A model generated the notes under the pieces. That model made no database searches, was not told the origin of the DNA, and saw only the letters and a program-made list of their open reading frames with translations. From positions 725,400-789,399 of the forward strand of contig JAAOMT010000760.1 of the NCBI GenBank assembly GCA_016748015.1: a DNA stretch of 64,000 nt, written 5' to 3'. The DNA is from Geosiphon pyriformis. Its lineage: Eukaryota; Glomeromycota; Glomeromycetes; Archaeosporales; Geosiphonaceae. Position numbers and translations under genes: made by a program. Of the stretch, positions 14,001 through 26,031 are shown piece after piece. Every line of letters begins with the position of its first letter. Position 1 is the stretch's first letter.

Positions 14001-16051
14001 TCTGTTTTACTGGCTATAATTATAAAAATCATATGAAAAAAGTTTTTTATAAGGAATTAATAAATAAATAAATGAAAATAAAAAATATTGATTAATAACA
14101 TATAATTTTATTATTTAATTTTGCTTAATTTTTTATCTTTGAAAAAAAAATTTTTCATAAAGTCAAGTTTTAATATTAATTAAGAGTTTATTTTTTCTGA
14201 TTTTAAAAACTCAAAATATTCAATTTTAGACTTTTTTATTATTAATACTTCATCTGTAGATTTTTAAACTGTTTATATATTTTCTTAAATTATTTTCGAT
14301 TTTTTTCATAATAAAACAATTTTTAAGACTAATATCTTAACACTATTACTAGGCATAAAATATCATTTCAATTTATTATTTATTAATTAGCCAAATTATC
14401 AAATATTACTATTCAACTAATAACCTGATTTGTACAATGTACAAGTATAACTAAAATAATAATCAGATTATGCAATACCCAGAATTATGTAACATTTGAA
14501 AATTAACTGAAATATTTAGAAATTCACCAAAATATTCAACAGTTTACCAAAATATTTACTAATTAATAAATAACTTGTAGTTTGCCGGAATATATATTTA
14601 GTTTATTGAAATATTAGCAAATAAAAGTACTAGAACTCAAAATAGTATTACAAAAATATATAAAAGAAAAATTTCTCTTTTTGAAAAAATATATCAATCA
14701 ATTGTTTATTTTATTAATTAATTAATTATTACAAATCAATAAAATAAAATTGCTACTTCTTAAAACTTTTTTTATAATTAACATTGCTTTAAAATTAACT
14801 AGTTACCAATTTTAGTAACAGTTTAGTTAACTCTAGGTCTGGATAGAAGATATTTCCTTTATTGAACATTTCTTTTCATTTTTTATTTCTTTTTTTTCTT
14901 ATATTAAAGAGCCTATAGTCACAATTTTTTATAAAAGAGTTGATTTTCACCACAAAGTAACAACACAAAGTAATTGGCATGGAATTGGTTATTCTATCAT
15001 AAGCCCAATAGCACAAATAGTTTGAAGTATAGAGAGATACTTTGGAGGTAAATTAGCTTATTGGAAATTTAACAGTTTTCATCAGAAATAGAAGTAACAA
15101 TTAACAACATTAAAGAAAACAACTAAAATCTTTGGTAACAATGCTTTCAATTATTTTGGCAATACAACAAAATAAAATAAATGGAAAAGCAATCTTAAGT
15201 TTACTCTAAATGAAGATAGTTATTGTAAGAATAAAATTATGAAAATCATTATAAAAAAAACATTTCTGTTGTTAACTCTAATAATAATATATTAAAACTA
15301 TAAATATTACTTTTTTGATATAAAATATATGAATAAATTTATATATCATTTTTTTAAATTTTGTTTTTTTGTTATTCTTTATTATTTGCAGACTGGCATA
15401 GTTTAAGATTACAAATTTGTTTATTTTATATGTTATTAATATTGTAAGATATTTTTCAAATATAGATTACAATGAAACACAATAGAAAAATAAACTTGTA
15501 AAAATTTATAAGCTATAAATATGCAATTAATAAATATTTTTACTTCTCTTATGTTTAGCAACCTCTATTACAATTTTATATTTGAGTATTTTAGTAATTA
15601 AATTTTGATTGTCATTAACATAACTTTTTGAATACCTAACTATTAATCATGTAATAAAATAAATAGATATATACAATAAATAATATTAAATAATACATAA
15701 ATTTAATACAAATTTAAATAATAATATTTATTAATTTTTTTTATCTGTTTTATATAATTTTATTATTATTTTTGTTTCTTTTTTTATATTTTATAATGTT
15801 TCGTTTTATAAATTATACCAAGTTTTTTATTAACATAAAATTATTTATAATCTTGATTATGAATTTAATATTTATTATTATTTTATTTTTTATATAAATT
15901 ATTCAATTTAAATTATTAACAACTTAAATTGTAGTAATTTACAAGTATAACTAAATATTTTACTATATTTTAAACTATGGAATAATAAAAATTTTGTTAA
16001 GATATTTAATAATTTGCCAAATTTTTATCAAACTGATAATATTAGAATTTG
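11033..16051. other. Extremely AT-rich block, probably decayed transposon DNA
   Basis: About 5 kb with few G/C bases and no sustained frame. Imperfect repeats of TTATTAACTTGA type at 11340-11450 resemble those at 56380-56460 just upstream of the second ORF1 copy, and a segment at 13785-13850 resembles 16646-16705. Together with the LINE shard on its left and the young LINE tail on its right, this suggests nested, mutated elements. Confidence 0.5.
13578..13627. repeat. (AAT)n microsatellite
   Basis: About 16 AAT-type triplets with one AATC and one AGT interruption. Confidence 0.9.
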
Positions 16052-16061
16052 AAATAGTATT
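16052..16061. repeat. Target-site duplication, left copy
   Basis: The decamer AAATAGTATT immediately precedes the GC-richer LINE tail and recurs exactly at 16431-16440 after its A-rich 3' end. Confidence 0.8.
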
Positions 16062-16430
16062 TTCCAAGTTGTCCGGGGTTTGGTGATCGGCCACCGCGAC
16101 GGTGTGTGGTTATGTAAGTCTAAACATAGGGCTGAGAAGGGTGGTTTGGTATGTGATAACTTTACTGTGTTTCACTTCGCTCGTGGTCTGCTGGCGCTCA
16201 TATCTGATGATGGTGTTCGTTTGCTTGGCATTGCTGAAACTCTCGCTCGTTTTTTTCCTGGTCCGGGCGGAGACGTCACTTTTAGAATGGATACGTACTG
16301 TTGCCTTGATTGGCCCGAGTGGCTGGTCACATGTAGTAAGCGCGTGATTCGCGTCTAGTTTAGGACGCTTGGTTGTCGTATTGTACTATATAGCGATTGG
16401 GCCTCACTTTTTAAATAAATAAATAGATAA
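16062..16430 (+). mobile_element. Young, 5'-truncated LINE insertion (ORF2 C-terminus plus 3' UTR)
   Basis: A 369-bp island that is far more GC-rich than its surroundings and retains many CpGs. From its first base it reads in frame FQVVRGLVIGHRDGVWLCKS... to a TAG at 16356-16358, matching my recollection of the C-terminal end of ORF2 of Rhizophagus LINEs (GHRDGVWLC.SKHRAE region). A short 3' UTR follows, ending in TTAAATAAATAAATAGATAAA, the usual simple-repeat tail of non-LTR elements. Perfect 10-bp direct repeats flank it. The frame at 16102-16347 is a shadow of this one. The element cannot encode anything functional. Confidence 0.8.
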
Positions 16431-16440
16431 AAATAGTATT
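16431..16440. repeat. Target-site duplication, right copy
   Basis: Exact repeat of AAATAGTATT at 16052-16061, located directly after the TAAA-type tail. Confidence 0.8.
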
Positions 16441-16858
16441 ACTTAAAAAAATATAAAATATAAAACTATAAATTAAAAAAAGTTATTTTCAAATATTTGG
16501 TTGCTATTATTGTTATTAATAATAAAAGTTGCTCTTAGTTGGCTATTTAAAAAATAATAGTAGCAATAGTGATTGTTATAATAATAATTAAAAAAAAACA
16601 GTAATTTTATTACAAATTTGTTGGCAAAAGTCTTAAAACTTTTAGCAGTAGTTATAACAACATTAAAATTGTTTTTAGCGTGTTTTTTAAAAGAAACTTT
16701 AATTGGAAAAACATTTTCGTTTAAGAAAAAAAAATTGTTATAAATCTGCATTATTTACCAAAAAAAACTTTATTAGTTGTTATTTTTTTAATTATCATAG
16801 TAAGAATAATAATTTCTTTGATTTAAAACATAATTTTATAGAATTTTAATAATCAGCT

Positions 16859-16891
<33 letters not shown>

Positions 16892-17032
16892 GTAATTGCA
16901 ATTGTTTAATTATTAATTTATTAAGTATTTTAACTAATGATACTTAAGTTAAATTACTTTCTAAACGTACTATCAAATAAACCTTTAAAGAAACTCTAAA
17001 GAATAATTATCCATTCACATTTTATTCTTATC
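16441..17032. other. AT-rich spacer
   Basis: No gene. Contains a segment at 16646-16705 similar to 13785-13850 and an (AAT)n tract at 16858-16895. The minus-strand frame at 16473-16751 is low-complexity Asn/Phe/Tyr/Lys and is not credible as a gene. Confidence 0.55.
16858..16895. repeat. (AAT)n microsatellite
   Basis: Ten or more AAT triplets with a terminal AGT interruption. Confidence 0.9.
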
Positions 17033-17777
17033 ATGGAAATTAAAAAGATTCCTCCATATACTTATGATTTCAACGAATGTAAACGGTGTCAAGAGAGTAT
17101 TAAAAAGAATGATAATAATTATTGTGGAGTATGCCATTTCATATTTTTAAAAAAACTTTACCGCGGCTTTTCAAGCGGCAATATAGTAGCTGATGAAATA
17201 ATTAAGAATCCAATCTATAACAGTTTTTTAAATTACCTTGAATTGATTCCATGGGAGCGTTTGTCAAATATCAAGGAAATTGCTAGAAGAGGTTCATCAT
17301 AATTTATAAAGCAACATGGGTTAATGGACCGATTAATTTGGATAGTATAAAACATGATAGTTCAATAGAATATACCAAGAAAAAAAAAGTGGCAGTAAAA
17401 ATTATAAAAACAAACAGTTTAGAAGTGTTTAAAGAGGTAAATAAACTATTATTATTTATATTTTTATATATTAATTAATATTTAATTAATTTACTTATTA
17501 TTTATTTATTTATTTATTTTATATAATCTATTTATTTATTTATTCTATTTGTTATATAATCTATTTACTAATTTACTAATTTACTAATTTATACACTGTT
17601 GATTGTTAAGTATCCAAAGAACTATGTTAATAATAACAGTAAGGAATTACTCAATATCTCTAGAATATGGGGGATTACGCAAAACGCTGAAACACTCGAG
17701 TATGGAATGGAGACATGCAAAAATATTTAAATTTTATTCATGAGTTTTTTAATAAATTGATTAAAATTTGGAGTTAA
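17033..17777 (+). pseudogene. Pseudogene of a TKL-type protein kinase with Cys-rich leader
   Basis: The first 90 codons read MEIKKIPPYTYDFNECKRCQ with C-x2-C and YCGVCH pairs, then LELIPWERLSNIKEIARRGSS, the usual lead-in to the Gly-rich loop of the large Rhizophagus-type kinase family. Coding then shifts frame at about 17300 and continues IYKATWVNGPINLDS...KKVAVKIIKT, containing the VAVK lysine, to a plausible donor at 17436. After a repeat-filled intron, 17611 onward gives LLNISRIWGITQNAETLEYG, and after a second break GDMQKYLNFIHEFF to a stop at 17775-17777. The C-lobe catalytic motifs are absent. Two frame breaks plus truncation make it a pseudogene. Confidence 0.7.
17496..17592. repeat. 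(TTTA)n and (TTTACTAA)n tandem tract in the kinase pseudogene intron
   Basis: Tetranucleotide TTTA runs, a duplicated ATATAATCTATTTA segment, then about three TTTACTAA units. Confidence 0.8.
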
Positions 17778-18810
17778 ATGTTATAATTTTGCTCAATTAC
17801 CTAAATCTGACAATCAATTTGTTAAAATATTTATAGTATTGTGTTATTATTTTGCTAAGTTGCTATTTGATAATTAATTATTGACTTTAGTATTAATCTA
17901 CTTATTCATTCAATTATAAATCAAAGTGTTAATTCAATTATTGGCTTGCCCAATTATTTCTTTTAGAAAATATACACAAAACTTCTTAAAACTGTAAAAA
18001 AGTATTAATTAAAGTATAATTAATTTATTGATCAAACAAAATTTAATAACGCAATTTTTTTTAATTAAAATATCTTAAAATAACGTTTAGAGATTCTTTT
18101 TCTTTTTTCTATTCTTTTTTTTTTATTTTTATTATAAAATAAATAATTATTGAAAAATATTTAAAAAATTTCAATGTTTCGAGTTTTTATGACTGGCATT
18201 CAAGATTATTAATGCTTAGATTTAAATGTTTAAATTTATAACTTTTTATATTTCAACAAGATTAGATAACATTGTAATTTTTAAGTGTCATGATTCGAAT
18301 ACCCTTAGCATAAATTTTTGAACTTTTGCTATTTTTAAATTATTATTATTTTATTACCTCTCCCAAGATTATCCAATCTTGTGAACAAGAATCGAGGATA
18401 TTTCTGCAGATGGGTTTGCATTTTTGAGATCTATAAAAAGAAATTATAAGTTAAAAAGACTAATCTGATTTAAAGCTAGTGAATGATTGGTTTCTGTAAT
18501 TACAATCACTATAAACATTTCCTTATTTTATCTATTTGATGAAAAAAATTGTACAATATACTTTTCATATATATGCTTTCTTCGTATCACATCAATTCAC
18601 TCAATTGTAAATAAGATTTGAATATTGAAAAATTACTAAATTTAAATCTGAACCTGATAAAAGATGTTTAAAATTACAACTATTTTTTCAAAACAATAAA
18701 TCTCAATCGCCAAAAAGTTTGCACACGTTTGCCATATTTTTCTCTTTTAAGATTAGTGTATGTGAATTTAAATTTTTGTTAAGAATTCTTTTTTAAAAAA
18801 ATATCCTATA
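17778..18810. other. AT-rich spacer between kinase pseudogene and MITE-like element
   Basis: No sustained coding frame or RNA gene seen. Confidence 0.5.
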
Positions 18811-19111
18811 CAGTTGAATCTCCTATTCCAATTTGATTTGCCAAAATGCTATTTAAAAGTGATGGTTGGCTTCTTCAATTTGACAGTTTGATTTTTTTAA
18901 CAAGAATGAGAGCATTATGCTTCTATTTTTGAGTCTGCAAGAAATTTATAAGGTGAAACTTTTCTTTTGACTGATCTTTGGATTGTGCAACTTCGGATTT
19001 AACGAGAAATTTTTATTATGCATGTAGTTGGTGAACAATTAGCTAACTATAATTTAAAATTTTTCGTTAAGCCGAAGTTGTACAATTCGATTTCGGATTA
19101 ACGAGAGTGAC
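18811..19111. mobile_element. MITE-like palindromic element (possible pogo/Tigger type)
   Basis: A strong inverted repeat is directly visible: the arm at 18982-19014 (GCAACTTCGGATTTAACGAG core) pairs with 19056-19086 (CTCGTTAA-type core). The outer ends CAGTTGAATCTCC (18811) and the reverse complement of GGATTAACGAGAGTGAC (ending 19111) are similar to each other, and TA dinucleotides flank both. CAGTTGA.TCTC-type ends with TA target sites are typical of pogo/Tigger DNA transposons and their MITEs. The outer ends match only imperfectly, so the boundaries are tentative; the inner hairpin is secure. Confidence 0.4.
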
Positions 19112-19444
19112 TATGGTAAAGAAGTAACAAGAAAATCTCAATAGAAATAAGTAAAAATGGGGAAAATGATAAAGCTTATTGTGGATGAACTTGTACAAGA
19201 AATATGTTGCACAATATCAAGAATTCCAATAATGCTCGAAAACCTGCTATATTTGGAAAAGCAAATAATAGATTATATTGAATTTCTAAATACACTTGAT
19301 AGTTCTTTTTTGCAGGTGTCATTAAACTTTTCGCAAATTCGAAAGCTATTATTCCCTTCCAATCCCTTACTAAAGACTTGAACATCTTCACGTAATTGAA
19401 ATGGTTTAATTTAAAAACCTTTTAACATTATCTAATTTATAACC
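19112..19444. other. Spacer with overlapping short frames
   Basis: A 71-codon minus-strand frame (19176-19391, containing VRDWKGIIAFEFAKSL) has reasonable composition and lies in the same orientation as, and downstream of, the pseudogene at 19445-20206. It could be a further exon remnant, but no motif identifies it. The opposite-strand 74-codon frame is equally unsupported. Confidence 0.3.
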
Positions 19445-20206
19445 TTAAAGAATTCTAATCTGTCTCCATTCGGATTTAGCATTAATCTCAATAATCTCCC
19501 CATAGATTTCTGTACTCTTCACATTTGGTGTTGCCCTCGAACCATTTTCCAAACAGAAACGTCAGTAATAACTACCTGAGCCACAGTATATGCACCCCCA
19601 ATAATTAATAGAGCAGTAGCCCAAATTATCAAGATTGATATCAGTTTCTCTTTGCAAGTTACCGACTTGACCTTTCAAAATAATAAATTCAAGGATTAAA
19701 AATACGCCTATGTTAAATTACCTCTTTCTTGATTATTTGAATGATAAAATTTTCCAACAGCTTTTTCAAGTAGTTCATCAAAATTGTTAAAATAATCTAC
19801 GCTACCATTTTCATCGTCTTCTTTGGTAAATATCAAACCAATAACACCAGTCACCATCTTTGTTATCAAGATATCTTTTCAAAAACGCCATCTTGTAATT
19901 TTCAGCTTGTTCTCGAATACGTTTAATTGTACTACTACGTTTATCATCAGTGGGAAAGACGATTACAATAACGAATATATCGTTATTACCAGATTGTTCT
20001 TAAGTATTTGAACCCAGGTAAATGTTACTCACTATTTCCAAAAAAATTTCTTGGAGCTTAGCTTCTTGTTGATTGGTAGCATCATATTGATGTTCAAACC
20101 AATCTCTACGTTTCATATAATCTTTCGATTTTTAATAATTGGTGGCAGAATACTCTCGATTCAAAATCTGGAGAATTTCTTCAATAACTTTTGGATTATC
20201 TTCCAT
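19445..20206 (-). pseudogene. Pseudogene of an unrecognised multi-exon protein
   Basis: Starting with the ATG at 20206 the minus strand reads MEDNPKVIEEILQILNREY, meets an in-frame TAA, and continues in the same frame KSKDYMKRRDWFEHQYDATN to a GTGAGT donor at 20032. The next coding block, NNDIFVIVIVFPTDDKRS, shifts frame at about 19860 into VTGVIGLIFTKEDDENGS..., ending at a GTAATT donor. A third block encodes a hydrophobic stretch (KLISILIIWATALLIIGG), and the last block reads VKSTEIYGEIIEINAKSEWR before a stop at 19445. The blocks do not join in one frame. The codon-level quality of each block shows a once-functional gene, probably with one membrane segment; I do not know the family. Confidence 0.5.
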
Positions 20207-22017
20207 TTTCCACAAGTAGCCATATGAGGTTCAATTAATATAGATAGGGAGGAATATCCTATAATCTCAATTATTTTCAGGGTAAGTGAGATAGTTTCTG
20301 CTTTGATTTATTACTTATTAATTTTAATTTAACAGGAGAATTATTGTCATTATTCACTCTTGCCATCATGATATTTAACCAAAAGAACTTGATAATTTAC
20401 AAGCTGAGAAATCTTTGGGTTTTCCTAGGACCTATTTATAATATTTTTGCATATATTAATTTCTGTTAGATTATATTAATGTATAATCACTTTCAAAATA
20501 TTTTAAATTTTTTTATGTAAAATATGCAATCATGTTGCAATGGATCATGTTAATGATTCGTTTTTTAAATATAAATTGTTTTGAGGGCAAGTGCTCCTAC
20601 ACCTTTTTATTTTGTGATATAATATAGAATATTTAATAATCTATATCAAAAGAAAATATATTAATAACCTACAATACTAATTTAATAAAAAAATTTATAA
20701 AGTTTCCTTTAAAATTGATACATTTTCTCTGTTGATGATGACTGAATATCAAAAGACTTGGCAAATTTATGAACTCACAAATGACCTTTAGCATTAACCA
20801 AAGGTCTAATTTTTTTCTACTTTATCCCTCTTCTCAATGAAAATGAAGGTTCTAATACCCTTCTTTATATTTTTTTATTTCTTTCTCTTGGTTTTTCTTT
20901 TTTTTCCCTTTATTTTGCAAAATTTTTCTTAATTTGCTGTGAGAATTAATAGTTGTTTTTTTCCCAATTCGGTTAGGTTTTGTCATAGGTCGGAGAATTT
21001 TCAAAGAGTTAGGAATTGAAATTAAGTTTTTTGCCAAATTGTTTTAATAAATCTTTTTACTTTTGGGGAGTCAAAATTTAATGAAAAGATGGGCATTTTG
21101 CTATGCAAGTGGAAACTTTATTAAATTTAAAATTATGTCATAAATAATGATAATTGTCGAAATTTTCGATTCTTTTGTCCACGCCACATTCGCAATTGTT
21201 GATATATATATTTCATTTGGCGGCGAATCCATGGTCATACACACTTCTTTTGTAAATTTATCTCTTATCAGAGATGAATTTCAATTTCAAAAAAGGTTTG
21301 TTTGAAAATCTATGGGCCGAAGAGAACAAAGTTTAAATCATTATAAAGATTACCACGGATTTTGTTAATTTGTAAATTATTGCCAAAAACAGACAATCGC
21401 TCTTCCCGAATATTCACAATATAATTTATGCCTTCCTGCATGAAGGGTCGTTACCTTTTTCACGTACAACATTTCCCATACGTTGAAGATCATCGGAAAT
21501 AGAAGCACCAATTGTGACATTTCATTTTATTGTTGCATAAATATGTGTCAAACTTCAATTATTTAAAACCTCTTTCTTTTATCCTTTTCCTTCCCTTCCC
21601 TTTCTCCCATCTCACCACCTTTGCGGCATCATCTCGTCATCATTATTAGCGCCTTCCTAATTCCATATCTTTCCTTGTGTCATTCTTTAACTTTCTTTTT
21701 CAGGTGAGAATCACAACCAAAACACGTTTTCTCGAGCTTTCATTTTGCCGCCGAAATTGGCAACACGACAAATTTGTAACAGGATACAAAACATATAATA
21801 GAAAATTAGGCAGGCTTGAAACATCCGCCTAAAATCAAAATAGACCCCGCTAGAAGCGCATAAATTTATTGTTTTCTTCTTACCCCTAACTTTAGACAAT
21901 CCTCTCTATAGATTACTATTCGTAAAATACTATTTTTTATATCCTTTTTTCACCCTTTCTTAGTGCTCTTATCTTGTAAAAAAACTATACCCCTCTAACT
22001 AAACAAACGCCGTAAAT
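20207..22017. other. Spacer upstream of the PAQR gene
   Basis: Mostly non-coding. Around 21390-21520 the minus strand shows short coding-like runs in different frames (DDLQRMGNVVREKG, then MQEGINYIVNIREERLS), possibly a decayed exon. A 61-codon Lys-rich minus-strand frame at 20852-21037 is not convincing. Confidence 0.35.
21569..21620 (+). promoter_or_regulatory. Pyrimidine-rich tract upstream of the PAQR gene
   Basis: A dense CT tract (repeats of TTCCCTTCCC type) about 400 bp upstream of the ATG at 22018; a second C/T-rich stretch with a TTTTTATATCC element lies near 21935. CT blocks are common in fungal core promoters. Assignment rests on position and composition only. Confidence 0.3.
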
Positions 22018-23309
22018 ATGCTACAAAGAGAAGAAAAATACCTAGAAGTCGACGAACCTACCTCGTTTCTTCGCGAAACACTCAAGGAAATTGAAGAGAT
22101 TGATTCAACTGGCATCCTAAAATGTGTTGACCAAACGGTTGTGGACACTTATCAGGCTGCGAAGTTGGGAGCATATCGGCTTTTGCATTTTGAAGAATTA
22201 CCCTTGCCATGGCAGGAAAATCCGTGAGTATTTTTCGGGATCAATATTAAAAGTGGCAATTGTTCTTAAACTCAAATCATTTTCTATATCAAAAATTTAA
22301 GTCACTAATCCACAATCTTTGCTCTTTTTAAAGGTACATACTCTCTGGATACCGTTTTCTGTCAACAAAGCGAGCTTGCCTCGAATCAATTTTTTATCTA
22401 CATAACGAAACTTGTAATATATGGTCACATCTTCTTGGATTAGTGTTTTTCTTGGGACTTGGCGTCTACGCTTTCAAAACTCATCTCTCGGATGCGACCA
22501 CGTTTGATAAGATTGTATTCGCTGTGTTTTTCGTAGCCGCTTCAAAATGGTAAGCTTAAATCATTATTTTATAATTGAATTAGAAATTTTGCAGATGCTA
22601 CATTGAACATTCATTCAATAAATGTTCCTAATATACACTTCATCTTTTTGAATTTCACAGCCTTATTTGCTCCGTACTATACCATACATTTAATCATTGT
22701 GCAAATTTACCGGGTAATTATTCGTTTATTTTCCAATTTGAAGTTCTCCCGAAATTTTTATTACCCTTTGCTAACAATTGCTCTTATAAATTAGTTAAAA
22801 AATGTGCAGCCACATTTGACTACATCGGAATATCTCTTCTAATTACAGCATCAATCCTTATAACGGAATATTATAGTTTTTATTGTTCACCATACATACG
22901 TGCTTTCTACATGACGTTCACCTTTTTAACAGGCCTTGTCCCTATCACATGCTCAATCCTATTTCCATGGTGGGATACCAAGGATTATCGTTCGTACCGA
23001 CTCGCGACATTTATCATGTTGGGCTCCTCGGGAATTTTCCCTCTATCCCACTTGATACACGTTCAAGGACTAGTTCACGTATGGCATTTTGTCAGTCCTG
23101 TAATATCTAGCCTCACCGCATATTTGACCGGCGTATGGATTTATGCCAATCGATTGCCAGAACGAAAATGGCCAGGAAAACTAGATCACTTTGGAATACA
23201 TAGTCATTCTGTTTGGCATGTTTTTGTTTGCATTGGGATTTATGAACATTATCGTGCTTCATTGTGGTTTTTCGAGAGACGGTATTCTAGTTGTGGAATG
23301 AGATCTTGA
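22018..23309 (+). CDS. PAQR / adiponectin-receptor-like (Izh, hemolysin III superfamily) seven-TM protein
   Basis: Exons 22018-22223, 22334-22549, 22661-22713 and 22810-23309 join in frame (975 bp, 324 aa) with GT-AG introns. After an acidic cytosolic N-terminus comes the family signature YILSGYR (residues 70-76) and HNETCNIWSHLLG (92-104). The zinc-site residues known from adiponectin receptors are present: Ser145 and His149 in CSVLYHTF, Asp162 in FDYIGIS, and His291/His295 in HSVWH. LPERKWPG lies in the usual last cytosolic loop. Length fits fungal Izh proteins, which act as ceramidase-like or zinc/sterol-homeostasis membrane receptors. The exon 2-3 junction was chosen because the nearer AG would give a stop and lose LYHTF. 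No disabling change seen. Confidence 0.9.
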
Positions 23310-26031
23310 TTACCATAAGGGGTTGCATGATAATAGCGAAAATCGAAATGCTAAAATTATCTTGGCATCGGCAGCTGAGTTGATTGAAGAAATTTATAAT
23401 AATGATTTTAAATATTAATTAATTTCGAATGTAAAACAAAAGTAAATTTGTAAAGATGAAAAATCTTTATCCCTAAAGGCTCAAAAGTTGGTAAAAAATC
23501 ATAGAGAAATCAAATTCAACTGGAATAAATTATTTTAAGATTGACAAGTTCATTTAATCCTTTTCATTTCCTTTTTCAATAAGAGAAATGAGCCTTGTAC
23601 ATGAAAGAAGTCTACAGTCCAATCGCAATTCATATTTTTATAAAAAATTTATTAGTTGTCTTGAATTCATGAGTCTTTTTAAATCTTTCTTTGAGTTCGA
23701 AAAATATGATTTTCCAAGTATATTTAGAACAATTACCTGTTATTAACCTATTTGTACATCATAATAATACTTTTATTAGTATTGAAAAAAAATGAACATA
23801 TACATAATATTTTTGAGTTTGTTAGGCTGATTAGTAATATTTGTATTTGTTCATGTTATTAATAAAGCGGATGATTACAATTTAAGTTTAATTGTAATTT
23901 AACACTTTGAAAATGGGTGACTAAACCTTCAAAGTATCAATTAATAACAAAATTTGTAAATAAATATTTTTTGAGTCAAGGATTTTTCAATCATAAAGAT
24001 GAAAATACACTTATTTAGGAATCCCAAAATAAGCCAAAATAAGTATCATAGTTTTAGTAATTTTTAATATAATTCAAGTAATAAAATATTTGGAAAGTTA
24101 ATTATGTATTCATTGCCTATTTTCATGAATAAAAAGACTCATTATTTAACTGTTTTCCATTTTCTTAAGGACTTGAGAGGCATCGTTAATAATTTTTCAA
24201 ATCTTTATTTTTTTTTCATACCAATAACAAAATATATTGACCTTATTTTATAATGGCATTAAATAAATATCTAACATACTTATTGTTAAATAATGTTTAA
24301 ATTTAATATGTGATTTTGGTTATTACTTAATTCAACTTTGTAAGTAGTAAAATAAATTAAAACTGCGTTGAAAATGTATGCATAGAAACTTAAAATTAAG
24401 GGATTGATCTAATAACAAAAATAAAATGTAAAATATTAGATAGAGTATTTCTTAATAGTTTATTATCTTTAAATTAATAAAAACTAATTTTTTGTTTCTA
24501 AGACTTTATGTCTATTGACTTTTAATTTTGATTTTACTAAAAAGTATTTTTGTACATGCATTTATAATTTTTTTATTTGAGCTTATTTTTTTAACTTGAT
24601 TGATTTTGTCACATAATTTCAAAGTTTTTAAAAAATTGGAAAATTACAATCTAAATAATATTTTTTTATGCAAATAAAAAAAGTTCTAAATTATAATTCT
24701 TAAACCCGAATTCAGCAATTCAATTAAAATAAATATTAAATTTATATATAAATAACAATTTGTTTTATCTAAGATATAAATAAAAATTTAAAATAACATA
24801 TAAATAAATACGTTTATTTAAAAAAATTTCCAAAAAAATTGTTTTACGATATTTAAATATTTATATTTATATTTTTAAAATTTGTGTAAATTCAAAATAG
24901 GTATTTGGTTTTTAAAATAGTTTAATATTTAAACCAAAAAATGAAAAATAAATTTTTCATGCAATTATTAAACAAATAAATTATACCAATTTTTATATTA
25001 TTTTAATTTAAAAAGAAATAAATTAAAGCTGTTTTTTTACATCAACAATAAAGTTTTTTTAAAGTCTTTTTCAATTGCTTATAATTTGTGCTTAATTATT
25101 ATTTAAATCCAAATATTAATTTTTTACTTACATTGATCTAAATTCAAGTGTTTAGTTTAAAATATTGTTTTCAAAGTAATATTTTTTAATTCGCGTCATA
25201 AAAATTTAAAACCGTTGACGTGAAAACTATTATTTTGAAATCGCAAGATAAAGATTTAAAACCTTTTAATTTTGTATCCTCTCTTGTTAGCCTATATAAA
25301 AATTTAATTGGATAAATTTGGCTCTTTGAGATAAGGACTTTAATTATTTACCATTCGAAAATCAATTATTAAAGACATGGACATATTGACTCTTTTAAAA
25401 TTTAGTTTGGAACTTTCTAAGGTGATTTTGAAAAATTAAATATTTTCTTAGTTATTTTCTTAGAAGCTTAACTAAAAATAATTAAATAAAGACCCTTTTT
25501 TACTTTAAGCCAATCAGTTCCTGAAATTCTTGTCCCAAGAGAAAGATATTTTTATTAAAATTTGTCAGCATTGTTTTATTCCCTTTTAAAACTCCTTCTG
25601 ATTTAAACTGATCAAAAGTGGTGCTATTACTTATCTAGTAAATTCAAAAATGAGTGTACTTATTTTTTATCAAAAATATTAAATGGCATGAAAATATATA
25701 TACAGTTAACCATATAAAGAAAAAATTTATGAAATAATGTTTTCAAAGTGGAAAGACTTCATATAGGAGGCTGTCTTTTATTTTTAATCAAGGTTCTCAT
25801 ATTCACCCACTGTAAATATTTTGCATTTCACCTAACTGTTTTCTTTCGAAATCTTTGGCATTGGATTTTTCAAACCGAATCAATTTGATTGATTTAGGCC
25901 GACTCGATGAGTTTCTGTTATGTTTGAAAATCAATTATAATCAAGCAATCTTAAATGGAAAGATTACAAACTATATTCAATAAAGTAAAAATTTATTACT
26001 CATAGTTTAAAGATTTTTAGCGATTTTTTTT
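23310..26031. other. AT-rich intergenic spacer
   Basis: Increasingly AT-rich from 24000 to 25200. No credible frame, RNA gene or strong repeat seen. Confidence 0.55.

Noticed and set aside
16102-16347. Second plus-strand frame in the GC-rich island
   Set aside because: Overlaps the ORF2 C-terminal frame, which has the recognisable GHRDGVWLC motif from the insertion point.
18284-18310. GATTCGAAT-like word considered as a tRNA B box
   Set aside because: No matching A box, acceptor stem or cloverleaf around it.
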